A stretch of 64,000 nucleotides of DNA from CAZXBB01 sp964638815 (lineage in GTDB: Bacteria; Planctomycetota; Phycisphaerae; Phycisphaerales; SM1A02). Shown here piece by piece: positions 35,161-44,970 of the stretch. A model generated the notes under the pieces. That model saw only the letters and a list, made by a program, of their open reading frames with translations. It was not told the DNA's origin and searched no databases. The stretch covers positions 27,159-91,158 of the forward strand of contig CAZXBB010000072.1 of assembly GCA_964638815.1 (NCBI GenBank), in the 5' to 3' direction. The translations under genes were made by a program, and so were the position numbers. Position 1 is the first letter of the stretch; each line of letters starts with the position of its first letter.

Positions 35161-35248
35161 GAAAAGGCACGAAGGCCCGCGGGATCCGGGAGCGACACAA
35201 GGCAGAAGGGCGCGAGCCGGCCGGCAACCGCGCCCTTCGTGCCTTTTC
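35161..35248 (-). promoter_or_regulatory. Inverted-repeat leader of dnaJ with two alternative hairpins
   Basis: A perfect 15-base inverted repeat (GAAAAGGCACGAAGG at 35161-35175, its complement at 35234-35248) brackets the groEL2-dnaJ gap. The right arm overlaps a second, ten-base stem (GAAGGGCGCG 35205-35214 with CGCGCCCTTC 35229-35238), so the two folds exclude each other. The left arm ends nine bases before the dnaJ ATG on the message. Confidence 0.6.
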
Positions 35249-35261
35249 GCCACCGCGGTGC

Positions 35262-36872
35262 CTAGTACACGGCGTCGGCCACCGGCGCGTCATTCTCCTT
35301 CAGCTCCGTCATGATCACGTCCGTCGTCAGCATCAGGCCCGCGACGGACGCGGCGTGCTGGAGGGCGGTCCGGATGACGAATGCCGGATCGATGATGCCG
35401 GTCTTCACGAGGTCCTCGTACGTGCCCGTCGCTGCGTTGAAGCCGAAGCCGCTCTTGCCCTCGCGCACCTTCTCGACCACGACGTCGCCGTCGAATCCGG
35501 CGTTCGTCGCGATCTGCCAGGCCGGGGACTCGAGCGCGGCGGCAACGATGTCGAAGCCGATCTTCTCGTCGCCCTTCGCCTTCTTGCGCGCTTCCTCGAC
35601 ACTGTTGATCGCCCGCAGGCAGGCGACGCCGCCGCCCGGAACGTAGCCTTCCTTCGCGGCGGCACGGGTCGCGTTGAGGGCATCCTCGACGCGGTCCTTC
35701 CGCTCCTTCATGGCGGTCTCGGTCGGGCCCCCGACGCTGAGGATCGCCACGCCGCCGGTCAGCTTCGCGAGCCGCTCCTGGAGCTTCTCGCGGTCGTAAT
35801 CGCTCGTCGCGCGCTCTATCAGCGTCTCGATCTGCCGCGCGCGGGAGTCGATGTCCTTCTTCTTGCCCGCGCCCTTGATGATCGTCGTGCCGTCCTTGTT
35901 GATCACCACCTTGCTCGCGGTGCCGAGCTCCTTGATCTCGATGTCCTCGAGGTTGCGCCCGAGGTCCTCTGAGAAGAAGGTTCCGCCCGTCAGGACCGCG
36001 ATGTCGCCGAGCAGCGCCTTGCGCCGATCACCGAAGCCCGGGGCCTTGACGGCGCAGACCTTCAGCACGCCGCGCAGGCGGTTCACGACGAGCGCAGCGA
36101 GCGCCTCGTTCTCGACGTCCTCGGCGATGATCAGGAGCGGCTTGCCCGCCGTCACCACCTTGTTGAGCAGCGGGAGGAAATCCGCGAGGTTGGCGATCTT
36201 CTTCTCGTTGATGAGGATGATCGTGTCCTCGAGCACGCACTCCGCGGTCTTCGGATCGGTCATGAAGTACGGGCTGAGGAAGCCCTTGTCGAAGGCCATG
36301 CCCTCGACGTACTCAAGCGTCGTCTCGGCGGTCTTGCCCTCCTCGACCTCGACCACCCCGTCGGCGCCGACCTTGTCCACCGCCTCGGCGATGAGCTCGC
36401 CGATCTCGGTGTCGTGATTCGCGGAGACCGTCGCGACCTTCTTCAGGTCTGCCTTGCCCTTGCAGGTGGCCGCCGATGCCTGGATCGCCTCGCTGGCGAC
36501 CCTCGCCGCATCGGTGATGCCGCGCTGGACCGCGATCGGATTCGCCCCTGAGGTCACGTGACGCAGGCCCTGCGTGAAGATCGCCTGAGCGAGCACGGTC
36601 GCACAGGTGGTGCCGTCGCCCGCCTTGTCGGCGGTCTTCCTGGCGACCTCGTTGATCATCTTCGCGCCCATGTTCTCGAAGGGCTGCGGCAGCTCGATCT
36701 CCTTGGCGACCGAGACGCCGTCCTTCGTGACGGCGGGACCGCCGAACGACTTCTGGACGACCACGTTGCGACCCGTCGGGCCCATCGTCAGCGCCACGGC
36801 CCGCGCGAGCTGGTCGATGCCGCACTTGAACTCGTGCTGCGCCGCCGAATCGAACTTCATCTGCTTCGTCAT
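35262..36872 (-). CDS. groEL: GroEL-type chaperonin, copy without Gly-Met tail
   Basis: About 536 residues. Equatorial ATP site: VALTMGPTGRNVVVQKSFGGP (its first 20 residues shown by type) and AGDGTTCATVLAQAI. The apical domain is close to the classic sequence (FDKGFLSPYFMTDPKTAE, LLIIAEDVENEALAALVVN, VKAPGFGDRRKALLGDIAV). The C-terminal block YVPGGGVACLRAI is present. The protein ends ENDAPVADAVY and lacks the Gly-Gly-Met repeat found on the other copy. The start at MTKQMKFD has GGAG 11-12 bases upstream. It lies 144 bases after groES and probably forms tetradecamers; whether it mixes with the other GroEL is unknown. Confidence 0.95.
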   Translation of the reverse strand: MTKQMKFDSAAQHEFKCGIDQLARAVALTMGPTGRNVVVQKSFGGPAVTKDGVSVAKEIELPQPFENMGAKMINEVARKTADKAGDGTTCATVLAQAIFTQGLRHVTSGANPIAVQRGITDAARVASEAIQASAATCKGKADLKKVATVSANHDTEIGELIAEAVDKVGADGVVEVEEGKTAETTLEYVEGMAFDKGFLSPYFMTDPKTAECVLEDTIILINEKKIANLADFLPLLNKVVTAGKPLLIIAEDVENEALAALVVNRLRGVLKVCAVKAPGFGDRRKALLGDIAVLTGGTFFSEDLGRNLEDIEIKELGTASKVVINKDGTTIIKGAGKKKDIDSRARQIETLIERATSDYDREKLQERLAKLTGGVAILSVGGPTETAMKERKDRVEDALNATRAAAKEGYVPGGGVACLRAINSVEEARKKAKGDEKIGFDIVAAALESPAWQIATNAGFDGDVVVEKVREGKSGFGFNAATGTYEDLVKTGIIDPAFVIRTALQHAASVAGLMLTTDVIMTELKENDAPVADAVY

Positions 36873-36988
36873 TTTCTTATGCGCTCCGTAGCGGACCTTT
36901 GCTGGAGTCGGCCGGTCGGGCCGAAAGGGCCGCACAATCGCTCTGGTACGGCCGCGCCGGATTCGACCGGGCGGGCCTGTCTGGTCAC

Positions 36989-37031
36989 CTTCGATCAAGC
37001 TTCGATCGAGCCTCGATCAACCTTCGATCAC
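36989..37031. repeat. Four-copy 11-base tandem repeat at the end of groES
   Basis: Units of the type CTTCGATCAAG occur four times with small changes, starting within the last codons of groES and running into the groES-groEL2 gap. Probable slippage product. Confidence 0.6.
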
Positions 37032-37307
37032 GCCGAGCAGCTCGCTCTCGCGCATGATGATGTGGGCCTGGTTCTTGATCTCGATCTCGGTGCCGGCGTA
37101 CTTGCCGTACACGACCGTGTCGCCCTTCTTGACAGCGGGCTTCACGCGCTCGCCATTGTCGAGGAGCTTCCCGGGTCCGCAGGCGATGACCTTGCCCTGC
37201 ACGGGTTTCTCCTTCGCCGACTCGGGGAGATAGATCCCGGATTCCGTCTTGCTGTCAGGCTCGATGGGCTTGATGAGGATCCGGTCTTCGAGAGGTTTCA
37301 CGGCCAT
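37017..37307 (-). CDS. groES: GroES co-chaperonin
   Basis: About 96 residues, normal length. It opens MAVKPLEDRILIKPIEPDSK, with the mobile loop ESGIYLPESAKEKPVQGKVI (20 residues, about 23-42), then a beta barrel ending MRESELLGVIEG. It caps GroEL rings. It sits between the two groEL genes in the same orientation, 63 bases after the Gly-Met-tailed copy. No CIRCE element was found upstream of it or of the groEL genes. Confidence 0.96.
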   Translation of the reverse strand: MAVKPLEDRILIKPIEPDSKTESGIYLPESAKEKPVQGKVIACGPGKLLDNGERVKPAVKKGDTVVYGKYAGTEIEIKNQAHIIMRESELLGVIEG

Positions 37308-37370
37308 TGTCTTTATGTCTCCGTCGTTGGTTTGTTCGTTCGATCGGGCGTCGGCACGGCACCTTCTCAC

Positions 37371-39161
<1,791 letters not shown>

Positions 39162-39266
39162 CTATGCAAACGTGCTTTAGGACAGTTTCGACCCGGGCGC
39201 GCGCCGATGCCCGGCTGACACTTCTCTCCCCCGGCGCCCGCACCGGCTGCCAAGCTGGCAGTGATC

Positions 39267-40226
39267 TCACGGCGCCTCGTCGCTCACGGCCAGGAGTTCC
39301 CTCAGCGTCGGTGGCGGCGCCAGCAGTGACCGCCGGATCCACCATGCGTTGACCGCCAGGTAGAGCAGCCCGATCACCAGCATCAGGGCGGAGATCCATA
39401 TGACGACGGAGCCGACGACGGCAACGGCCTCGCGGTCCGGCGAGGAGAAGGGCCACGCCCGCTCGGGGACGACGACGCCGACGAAGTGAACGAGCAGGCC
39501 GATCCCGATCCCGGCGACGGCCGCGATCATCTCCCGGATCCGCTGGCGACCCCCGCGCGACGTCCGGAACGCGCGGCTGCGCTCGCCGACCAGGATCAGG
39601 ACGCGTCGGAGTGCGACCATCAGGACGACCGCGCCGACCACGGCGATCTCGCGAAGGACGACGAGGACGGGCGGCGCCGCGACGCGGCCCATCGTCGTCT
39701 CGGCCAGCACGGAGGCGAGGATGCCTCCGCCGAGGACGACGTGCCCGATCGCGAGCAGCCGGAGATCTCCGCGTACCGAGGCCTCTGGCGCGTCGGCGGG
39801 CGGGGCGAGCTGCGCGACCGCCGCCAGGGCGACGAGGACGAGGCCGCCGGCGGCGAGGCCGTACCACGCGGGCGGCCATGAAACGGACGCGGCCACGCCG
39901 CCGCGACCGAACGAGGCGATCGTGAGCGCGACCGGTCGCGCGAACATCAGGAGGGATGCGACGAGCAGGCACACGACGATCAGGACGATCGCGTTGCCGA
40001 CCTTCCGCGGATGGCGCACGCGGGGCAGCAGTCGCGACGCCGGATCGACGAGGTGCTGGACGGTCTTCCAGATCTCGCACCCGCACTCGGGACAGGGGCC
40101 GCCGACACGCAACCCGCGCAGGTCGTAGCCGCACTGCACGCAGCCGACGGATCTCGACAGCACCGCGCGCTCGAGCGTGCCGTCCGCATTCCGAAGCGTG
40201 TCGTCCACGACTACGCCGCCCACCAT
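39267..40226 (-). CDS. Multi-pass membrane protein with N-terminal zinc ribbon
   Basis: About 319 residues, start at MVGGVVVDDTLRNADG (no good ribosome site; an upstream in-frame ATG at 40337 is less likely). Residues about 25-50 hold CVQCGYDLRGLRVGGPCPEC, a zinc ribbon with two CxxC pairs that is common on planctomycete membrane proteins. Then come six or seven hydrophobic segments from about residue 75 to 305 (e.g. AIVLIVVCLLVASLLMFA, VVIWISALMLVIGLLYLAV). No catalytic signature is visible. It is divergent from moxR. The function is unknown. Confidence 0.7.
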   Translation of the reverse strand: MVGGVVVDDTLRNADGTLERAVLSRSVGCVQCGYDLRGLRVGGPCPECGCEIWKTVQHLVDPASRLLPRVRHPRKVGNAIVLIVVCLLVASLLMFARPVALTIASFGRGGVAASVSWPPAWYGLAAGGLVLVALAAVAQLAPPADAPEASVRGDLRLLAIGHVVLGGGILASVLAETTMGRVAAPPVLVVLREIAVVGAVVLMVALRRVLILVGERSRAFRTSRGGRQRIREMIAAVAGIGIGLLVHFVGVVVPERAWPFSSPDREAVAVVGSVVIWISALMLVIGLLYLAVNAWWIRRSLLAPPPTLRELLAVSDEAP

Positions 40227-40339
40227 TGGAGACGAGACCGCCCGGGACCGGCCACGACCCTCGGGCCGGGCCCCTTCGCGACCCGTTATACTCAACCGAA
40301 GCGGAGATTGCCCGGTATTCCGGGCGAAAGGGCGCATCC

Positions 40340-41272
40340 ATGACCGGCGACGCCATCCAGCGCATGCGGGACAACATCACGTCGGTCTACATGGGCAACA
40401 CCGCCGCCGTGGACCGCATCATCGTATGCATGCTCGCGCGCGGTCACGTCCTGATCGAGGACGTCCCCGGCGTGGGGAAGACGGTTCTCGCCAGCGCGCT
40501 GGCGAAGTCGATCCGGTGCTCCTTCACCCGGATCCAGTGCACGCCGGACCTCATGCCGTCGGACATCATCGGCGTCACGGTCTACGAGCGGGAATCGGGC
40601 GAGTTCCAGTTCCGCCCGGGGCCGGTCTTCCGCAACGTCATCGTCGCCGACGAGATCAACCGCACGACGCCGCGGACGCAGTCGGCGCTGCTGGAGGCAA
40701 TGAGCGAGACCTCGATTTCTGTGGACGGCCACTCCTATTCGCTGCCCCAGCCCTTCATGGTCGTGGCCACCCAGAACCCCTACGAGTTCGAGGGGACGTA
40801 TTTCCTGCCCGAGAACCAGCTCGACCGATTCCTGATGCGTATCAGCCTCGGCTACCCGGCCCCCGATGACGAAGCCCGCATCATCCGCCAGCAGCCGGCC
40901 CGGACGCTCCTGACTGCGCTGGAGCCCGTCATGAGCGGCGAGGACGTGATCGTGATGCAGAAACATGTCGATGATGTGAAGATGGACGACGCGCTCGTCG
41001 AGTACGTGATCTCCCTCGCCGCCGCCACGCGCGGCAACGACGACCTCCAGGTGGGCGTCAGCCCCCGCGGCGCGCTCGCCCTGTCCCAGGCCGCGCGGGC
41101 CACCGCCGTGCTGCACGGCCGCGATTACTGCGTCCCCGAGGACATCGTCTCCAACGTGATTCCCGTCTGCGCCCATCGCGTCATCTCGAAGACCTACCTG
41201 CACGCGGGCGACACGGTGTCGGCACGCCGCATCATCCAGCAGGTGATGGAGACGGTTCCGAGCCCGGCCTAG
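40340..41272 (+). CDS. MoxR-type AAA+ ATPase
   Basis: About 310 residues. Walker A is in EDVPGVGKTVLASALAKS (about residues 34-51). Walker B is in VIVADEINRTTPRTQSALLEAM (about 97-118, longer match in sequence). Sensor 1 is in VVATQNPYEFEGTYFLPENQ, and sensor 2 near GVSPRGALALSQAARA (about 238). MoxR ATPases act as maturation chaperones, usually beside VWA-domain and DUF58 genes; neither is present here. A -10-like TATACT lies at 40287-40292. The following gene (20 bases on) encodes a membrane protein of unknown function that may be its partner. Confidence 0.9.
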   Translation: MTGDAIQRMRDNITSVYMGNTAAVDRIIVCMLARGHVLIEDVPGVGKTVLASALAKSIRCSFTRIQCTPDLMPSDIIGVTVYERESGEFQFRPGPVFRNVIVADEINRTTPRTQSALLEAMSETSISVDGHSYSLPQPFMVVATQNPYEFEGTYFLPENQLDRFLMRISLGYPAPDDEARIIRQQPARTLLTALEPVMSGEDVIVMQKHVDDVKMDDALVEYVISLAAATRGNDDLQVGVSPRGALALSQAARATAVLHGRDYCVPEDIVSNVIPVCAHRVISKTYLHAGDTVSARRIIQQVMETVPSPA

Positions 41273-41292
41273 CGAATGCGGGCTAAACCCCT

Positions 41293-42234
41293 ATGGCCAA
41301 CATCACACACGGCACCACGACCCGAAGGAGTGCGACGCGCAAGCTGCTGCTGGTCCGCCAGCCGATGCGCTCGGTCCGGCGCGGCGACCAGCCGGATCCC
41401 AGGCCGCTGCGTCTGGCCATCGGCCTCCTCGTCGCCGTCGGCATCGTCTTCACCGTGTGGCTGATCGGACACCTCGGCTACCGTCTCGGCTTCGCGCCGC
41501 TGGTGCGCGTGCCGGAGCTGACCGGCAGCCCGGGCAGCGGGCTCGCGACGGGAACGATGGTCCTGATCTCGATTCCGCGCGCGATCTTCCGCGCCGGTCT
41601 CGTGCAGCCCCTGTGGCTGATGCTCGGCTTCGCGCTGATCGCGCTCCCCGCGGCCGGTCTCGGCGCGGCGCGGCCGCAGACCCCGGGCGGGCCGCGACCC
41701 AATCACGGCATCGTGATCATCGCGCACCTCGGCGCCGTGGTCTCGATGGTGTGCGGGGCCGTGCTGACGTGGTGGACGGTCTCGCCGCAGCGCGCCGCGA
41801 TGCTTCGCGTGCTGCCGACCGAGACCAGCGAGGTCGCATCCTGGTACGCCGACATGCAGAGCGTGGCGGGCCTCGATGTCCTCGGCGTCGTGTGCGCGTC
41901 GCTGTGGGTCGTCCTGGTGTTCCGCCTTCCGATCACCCTCTGGCTGCGCGTGATGGCCGCGACGGCCGCGCTCTTCACCCTCGTCGTCGTCACCGTCGCG
42001 ATGGCGATCAGCAACGCGGGCGCGACGCAGATCGGCGCGGCGCGATCGCTGTGCGTCCTCGACCAGCGCCCCGGCGACCTGCGTCTCATCCTCAGCTCGA
42101 CGCCGCGCCACACGGCGACGCTCGTCGCGAGCAACGGTCGCGCCTACGTGGAACTCCACGACACGACGGGCAGCATCGTCGTCAACGGGGAGCAGTCCAT
42201 CCTGGATTACCTTTCCGAGCGGGCGGCTCCGTAG
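41293..42234 (+). CDS. Multi-pass membrane protein of unknown function
   Basis: About 313 residues. Five hydrophobic segments are visible (near 42-62, 90-115, 140-162, 195-215 and 218-240). They are followed by a soluble C-terminal domain of about 70 residues with alternating hydrophobic strands (HTATLVASNGRAYVELHD). The N-terminal 40 residues are basic. It resembles no family I recognise. It is probably cotranscribed with the MoxR ATPase (20-base gap). Its last 28 bases overlap the 3' end of the convergent PH-domain gene. Confidence 0.6.
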   Translation: MANITHGTTTRRSATRKLLLVRQPMRSVRRGDQPDPRPLRLAIGLLVAVGIVFTVWLIGHLGYRLGFAPLVRVPELTGSPGSGLATGTMVLISIPRAIFRAGLVQPLWLMLGFALIALPAAGLGAARPQTPGGPRPNHGIVIIAHLGAVVSMVCGAVLTWWTVSPQRAAMLRVLPTETSEVASWYADMQSVAGLDVLGVVCASLWVVLVFRLPITLWLRVMAATAALFTLVVVTVAMAISNAGATQIGAARSLCVLDQRPGDLRLILSSTPRHTATLVASNGRAYVELHDTTGSIVVNGEQSILDYLSERAAP

Positions 42235-42815
42235 TCTTTTCTTCCGTACCGCTGGATCGTGTCGACGACGATCTTGTGCACCGCGAAGGGCCTCCGGATC
42301 ATCACCCAGTAGACCTCGAAGACGTCGCTGCCGGCGGTCGCGAAGCCGATGGTGCCGAGCCCGAAGAGACGCTCGCGCAGCAGCGCGAAGACGCTCGTGT
42401 GCTGAATGTGCTTCAGCTCCGTCTGGAACACGGCCATCCGCAGCACGCCCATGCGCCGGATGATGCGGCGATCGGTGAGGACGTACACGCGGCTGTACCA
42501 TTCGAGCCCCTGCCATCCGAGACGCATCGCGCCGACGAAGACGCCCAGCGCGAACGCCTGCGTGTCCGTCCAGGGAATCCACGGCATCGTGCGCGCGAGG
42601 TACGCGAGGAACACGGCAGCGAAGCCGACGAAGAGGACGCTCGTGAAGCACGAGAGCGGTACGTAGACGAGGCTCGGACGCAACAGGAGGATGACGATCT
42701 CGTCGTCCTGGAGCAGGCCCTCCGGAAGCAGCGTCTCCGCGCGCGCGGGCACGATCGCCTCGACCCCCGCCGCGTCGGAGGCGATCCTCGCTTGGCCGGA
42801 CACGTTAGAGTGCAT
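42207..42815 (-). CDS. Membrane-anchored bacterial PH-domain protein
   Basis: About 202 residues. Two membrane segments (LVYVPLSCFTSVLFVGFAAV and FALGVFVGAMRLGW, near residues 48-70 and 82-100) are followed by a bPH2-type domain: WYSRVYVLTDRRIIRRMGVL, then TELKHIQHTSVF and FGLGTIGFATAG, the YdbS/YdbT pattern. The role of such proteins is unsettled. The ATG at 42815 lies inside the end of hpt. A GTG at 42830 or one at 42803 just after the hpt stop are alternatives, the latter better spaced from AAGAAGG. Confidence 0.75.
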   Translation of the reverse strand: MHSNVSGQARIASDAAGVEAIVPARAETLLPEGLLQDDEIVILLLRPSLVYVPLSCFTSVLFVGFAAVFLAYLARTMPWIPWTDTQAFALGVFVGAMRLGWQGLEWYSRVYVLTDRRIIRRMGVLRMAVFQTELKHIQHTSVFALLRERLFGLGTIGFATAGSDVFEVYWVMIRRPFAVHKIVVDTIQRYGRKDYGAARSER

Positions 42816-43389
42816 CCTTCTTGAGCACACCGATGTCCGGCAGGTTCCGGTAGTAGCCGTCGTAGTCGAGGCCGTAGCCGACTACGAATTCGTCCGGGAT
42901 GTCGAAGCCCACGTACTCGCACGGCGTCTCAAGCGCGGACGGGATGTTCTTGCGGAGCAGCACGCAGGCTCGCAGCAGGCTCGGATCGCGCTTCGAGATC
43001 TCGGCGCGGACACGCCGGATCGTCGTGCCCGAGTCGAGGATGTCGTCGACGATCAGGACGTACCGGCCCCTTAGATCCTCAGGCAGCGCGCTGAGCCGCA
43101 CGTCCCCCCGCGATTCCGTGCGCGCCCCGTCGTAGCTGCTCGCGGCAAGCACGCTGATCCTGACCTTGTGCGGAAGGTGGCGGATCAGATCGGCGAGGAA
43201 GATGATCGCACCCGTCAGGATCGGGACAATCACGACCTCGGCGTCGCCGGGAAGATCCTCGAGCTCCGCCCGGATGTCGCGTCCAAGTTCCGCGATGCGG
43301 GCGGCAATCTGCTCCCGACCGAGGATGATGCGATCGACGTCGCGCTCCACGTGCGCCAGTGCAGGCGTCCTCGCATCGGCTTCGATCAT
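42805..43389 (-). CDS. hpt: Hypoxanthine phosphoribosyltransferase
   Basis: About 194 residues. It salvages hypoxanthine or guanine with PRPP. VIVPILTGAIIFLADLIRHL (about residues 52-71) and YVLIVDDILDSGTTIRRV (about 110-127, the PRPP-binding motif) are intact. KNIPSALETPCEYVGFDIPDE-type residues and VVGYGLDYDGYYRNLPDIGV (about 168-187) close the active site. The ATG follows GGAGGG with good spacing. It shares a short overlap with the PH-domain gene and is preceded by mgtE on the same strand. Confidence 0.93.
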   Translation of the reverse strand: MIEADARTPALAHVERDVDRIILGREQIAARIAELGRDIRAELEDLPGDAEVVIVPILTGAIIFLADLIRHLPHKVRISVLAASSYDGARTESRGDVRLSALPEDLRGRYVLIVDDILDSGTTIRRVRAEISKRDPSLLRACVLLRKNIPSALETPCEYVGFDIPDEFVVGYGLDYDGYYRNLPDIGVLKKDAL

Positions 43390-43438
43390 CGGAAAGAGCC
43401 CTCCGTGCGCGAGCCTCGATCGGCCGCACGCCGCACGA

Positions 43439-44839
43439 TCACAGCCACCGCGACGCGAGCCGCGCGAGCCCGAGGAAGGTCGCGAACGCCACCGCGTCCG
43501 TAATCATGATAAGGAAGATGGCGGAGCTCTGGGCGGGATCCGCCCCGACGCGACGCATCACGAGCGGAATCGCCGATCCGGCAAGCGTCCCGGCACACAT
43601 GGAGGCCGCCAGGGCGATCCCCGCGACCGCCCCGATCTCCCAGCGGGCGCTCTCCAGGAAGACCGACAGCGCGGCGACGAGAAGGAAGACGAGCAGCCCG
43701 AGACCGCACCCGTTCAACAGCCCGACCGTCGCCTCGCGCAGGATGAGCGGACGCACCCGATCGGGGCGAACCTCGTCGAGCACGATGCCGCGGAGCGTCA
43801 CCGCAAGCGCCTGATGGCCCGCGTTGCCGACCAGCGCGGCGAGCACCGGCATCAGGAACGCGAGGATCGTGTGCTCGCGAATGAGCTCCTCGAAGAACAG
43901 CACCACGACCGCGGCGGCGCAGGTCATGAAGAGGCTCGTGACGAGCCAGGGGAAGCGGCCGCGGAACTTGTCGCCGAGCTTCGAGTAGACAGCCTCGCCG
44001 GCGCCGGCGCCGACGGTCTTCTGCACGTCTTCCGTCTGCTCCGCGCGGATGATGTCGATGACGTCGTCGACTGTGACGATGCCGAGCAACGTGCCGTCAG
44101 CGTCCACCACCGGCAGGATGGACAGGTCATACCGGTCGAATTCGTGCGCGACCGCCTCCCGGTCGAGATCCACGCGGATGGACTTGGTCGCCGGATCGAG
44201 CACGTCCGAGATGCGCCGGTTCGCGCGGCTGAGGAGCAGATCGCGAAGATCGACCATGCCCAGGAGGCGGTGCGCCTCGTCGACGACGGGGATCGAGTGA
44301 ATCTCCTCCGGTATCTCGCACTCGCGGATGATCTCCGTCGCGGCGCCGACGGTCTGGTCGGCGCGGAGCGAGAGATAGTCCGTCGTCATGATGCCGCCGG
44401 CGGTCGCCTCGTGGTAGTCAACGAGGCGGCGGAGGTCCGCCTCCCCCTCCGACGGCATGTCGCGATACAGCGCTTCCCGGTGATGCTCGTCGAGCGCCTG
44501 GAGCAGGTCGGCCGCGTCGTCGGGCGCCATGAGGTGAAGCAGGTGGCTTGCGTAGTCCGCCCGGCCCTCGTCGAGGAGATCCTCGATGACGCCCGCCGCG
44601 AGCGGGCTCCTCATCTCGGCGAGCGCTTCCGCGGCCGCGTTCTCCTCCATCGCGACGAGGACGCCCGCGGCATCCTCCTCGAGGTGCTCGAGCGTGTCGG
44701 CCGCGTCCGCCGCCTGCTGTCGCTCGACCGCCTCGGCGAGCGCGGGCACGTCGATCGACTGCGCGAGCAGCGCGGCGACGTGATCGTCCTCCGGCGAGGT
44801 GGCGGAGACGTCTTCGGTCGGGGGGCCGTCGGGGATCAT
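43439..44839 (-). CDS. mgtE: MgtE-type magnesium transporter
   Basis: About 466 residues. Domain order is an N-terminal superhelical domain (about 20-145, with APDDAADLLQALDEHHREAL), two CBS domains (about 155-275: GIMTTDYLSLRADQTVG and PVVDADGTLLGIVTVDDVID), and a five-helix membrane domain (about 300-460). The membrane domain contains PVLAALVGNAGHQALAVTLR, the pore-associated GNxGxQ region with His replacing the usual Asn/Ser. In this family the N and CBS domains gate the channel by sensing cytoplasmic Mg. TGATACACT lies six bases before the ATG; no magnesium riboswitch fits in that space. Confidence 0.93.
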   Translation of the reverse strand: MIPDGPPTEDVSATSPEDDHVAALLAQSIDVPALAEAVERQQAADAADTLEHLEEDAAGVLVAMEENAAAEALAEMRSPLAAGVIEDLLDEGRADYASHLLHLMAPDDAADLLQALDEHHREALYRDMPSEGEADLRRLVDYHEATAGGIMTTDYLSLRADQTVGAATEIIRECEIPEEIHSIPVVDEAHRLLGMVDLRDLLLSRANRRISDVLDPATKSIRVDLDREAVAHEFDRYDLSILPVVDADGTLLGIVTVDDVIDIIRAEQTEDVQKTVGAGAGEAVYSKLGDKFRGRFPWLVTSLFMTCAAAVVVLFFEELIREHTILAFLMPVLAALVGNAGHQALAVTLRGIVLDEVRPDRVRPLILREATVGLLNGCGLGLLVFLLVAALSVFLESARWEIGAVAGIALAASMCAGTLAGSAIPLVMRRVGADPAQSSAIFLIMITDAVAFATFLGLARLASRWL

Positions 44840-44845
44840 CGGGGG

Positions 44846-44854
44846 AGTGTATCA
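44846..44854 (-). promoter_or_regulatory. Extended -10 promoter of mgtE
   Basis: TGATACACT on the minus strand fits the extended -10 form TGnTAnnnT and ends six bases before the ATG at 44839. No -35 and no Shine-Dalgarno are visible, so a leaderless start is likely. Confidence 0.5.
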
Positions 44855-44970
44855 GGCGGCCATCCCGGTCCGGCTCCGGGCCGCGCACGCTCGCGGTCAT
44901 CGCCGGCGGTCGCCGATCGCTATCGTGGTTCGCCGTCGTCCTCCCGCTTTCGTCATCGCCGTTCCCCGCC

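Noticed and set aside
35161..35248. Simple rho-independent terminator after groEL2
   Set aside because: The stem encloses a 58-base loop and no T-run follows on the minus strand, so it does not fit a standard terminator.
44840..44970. Magnesium riboswitch before mgtE
   Set aside because: The likely -10 box ends six bases before the ATG, so there is no room for a riboswitch leader.
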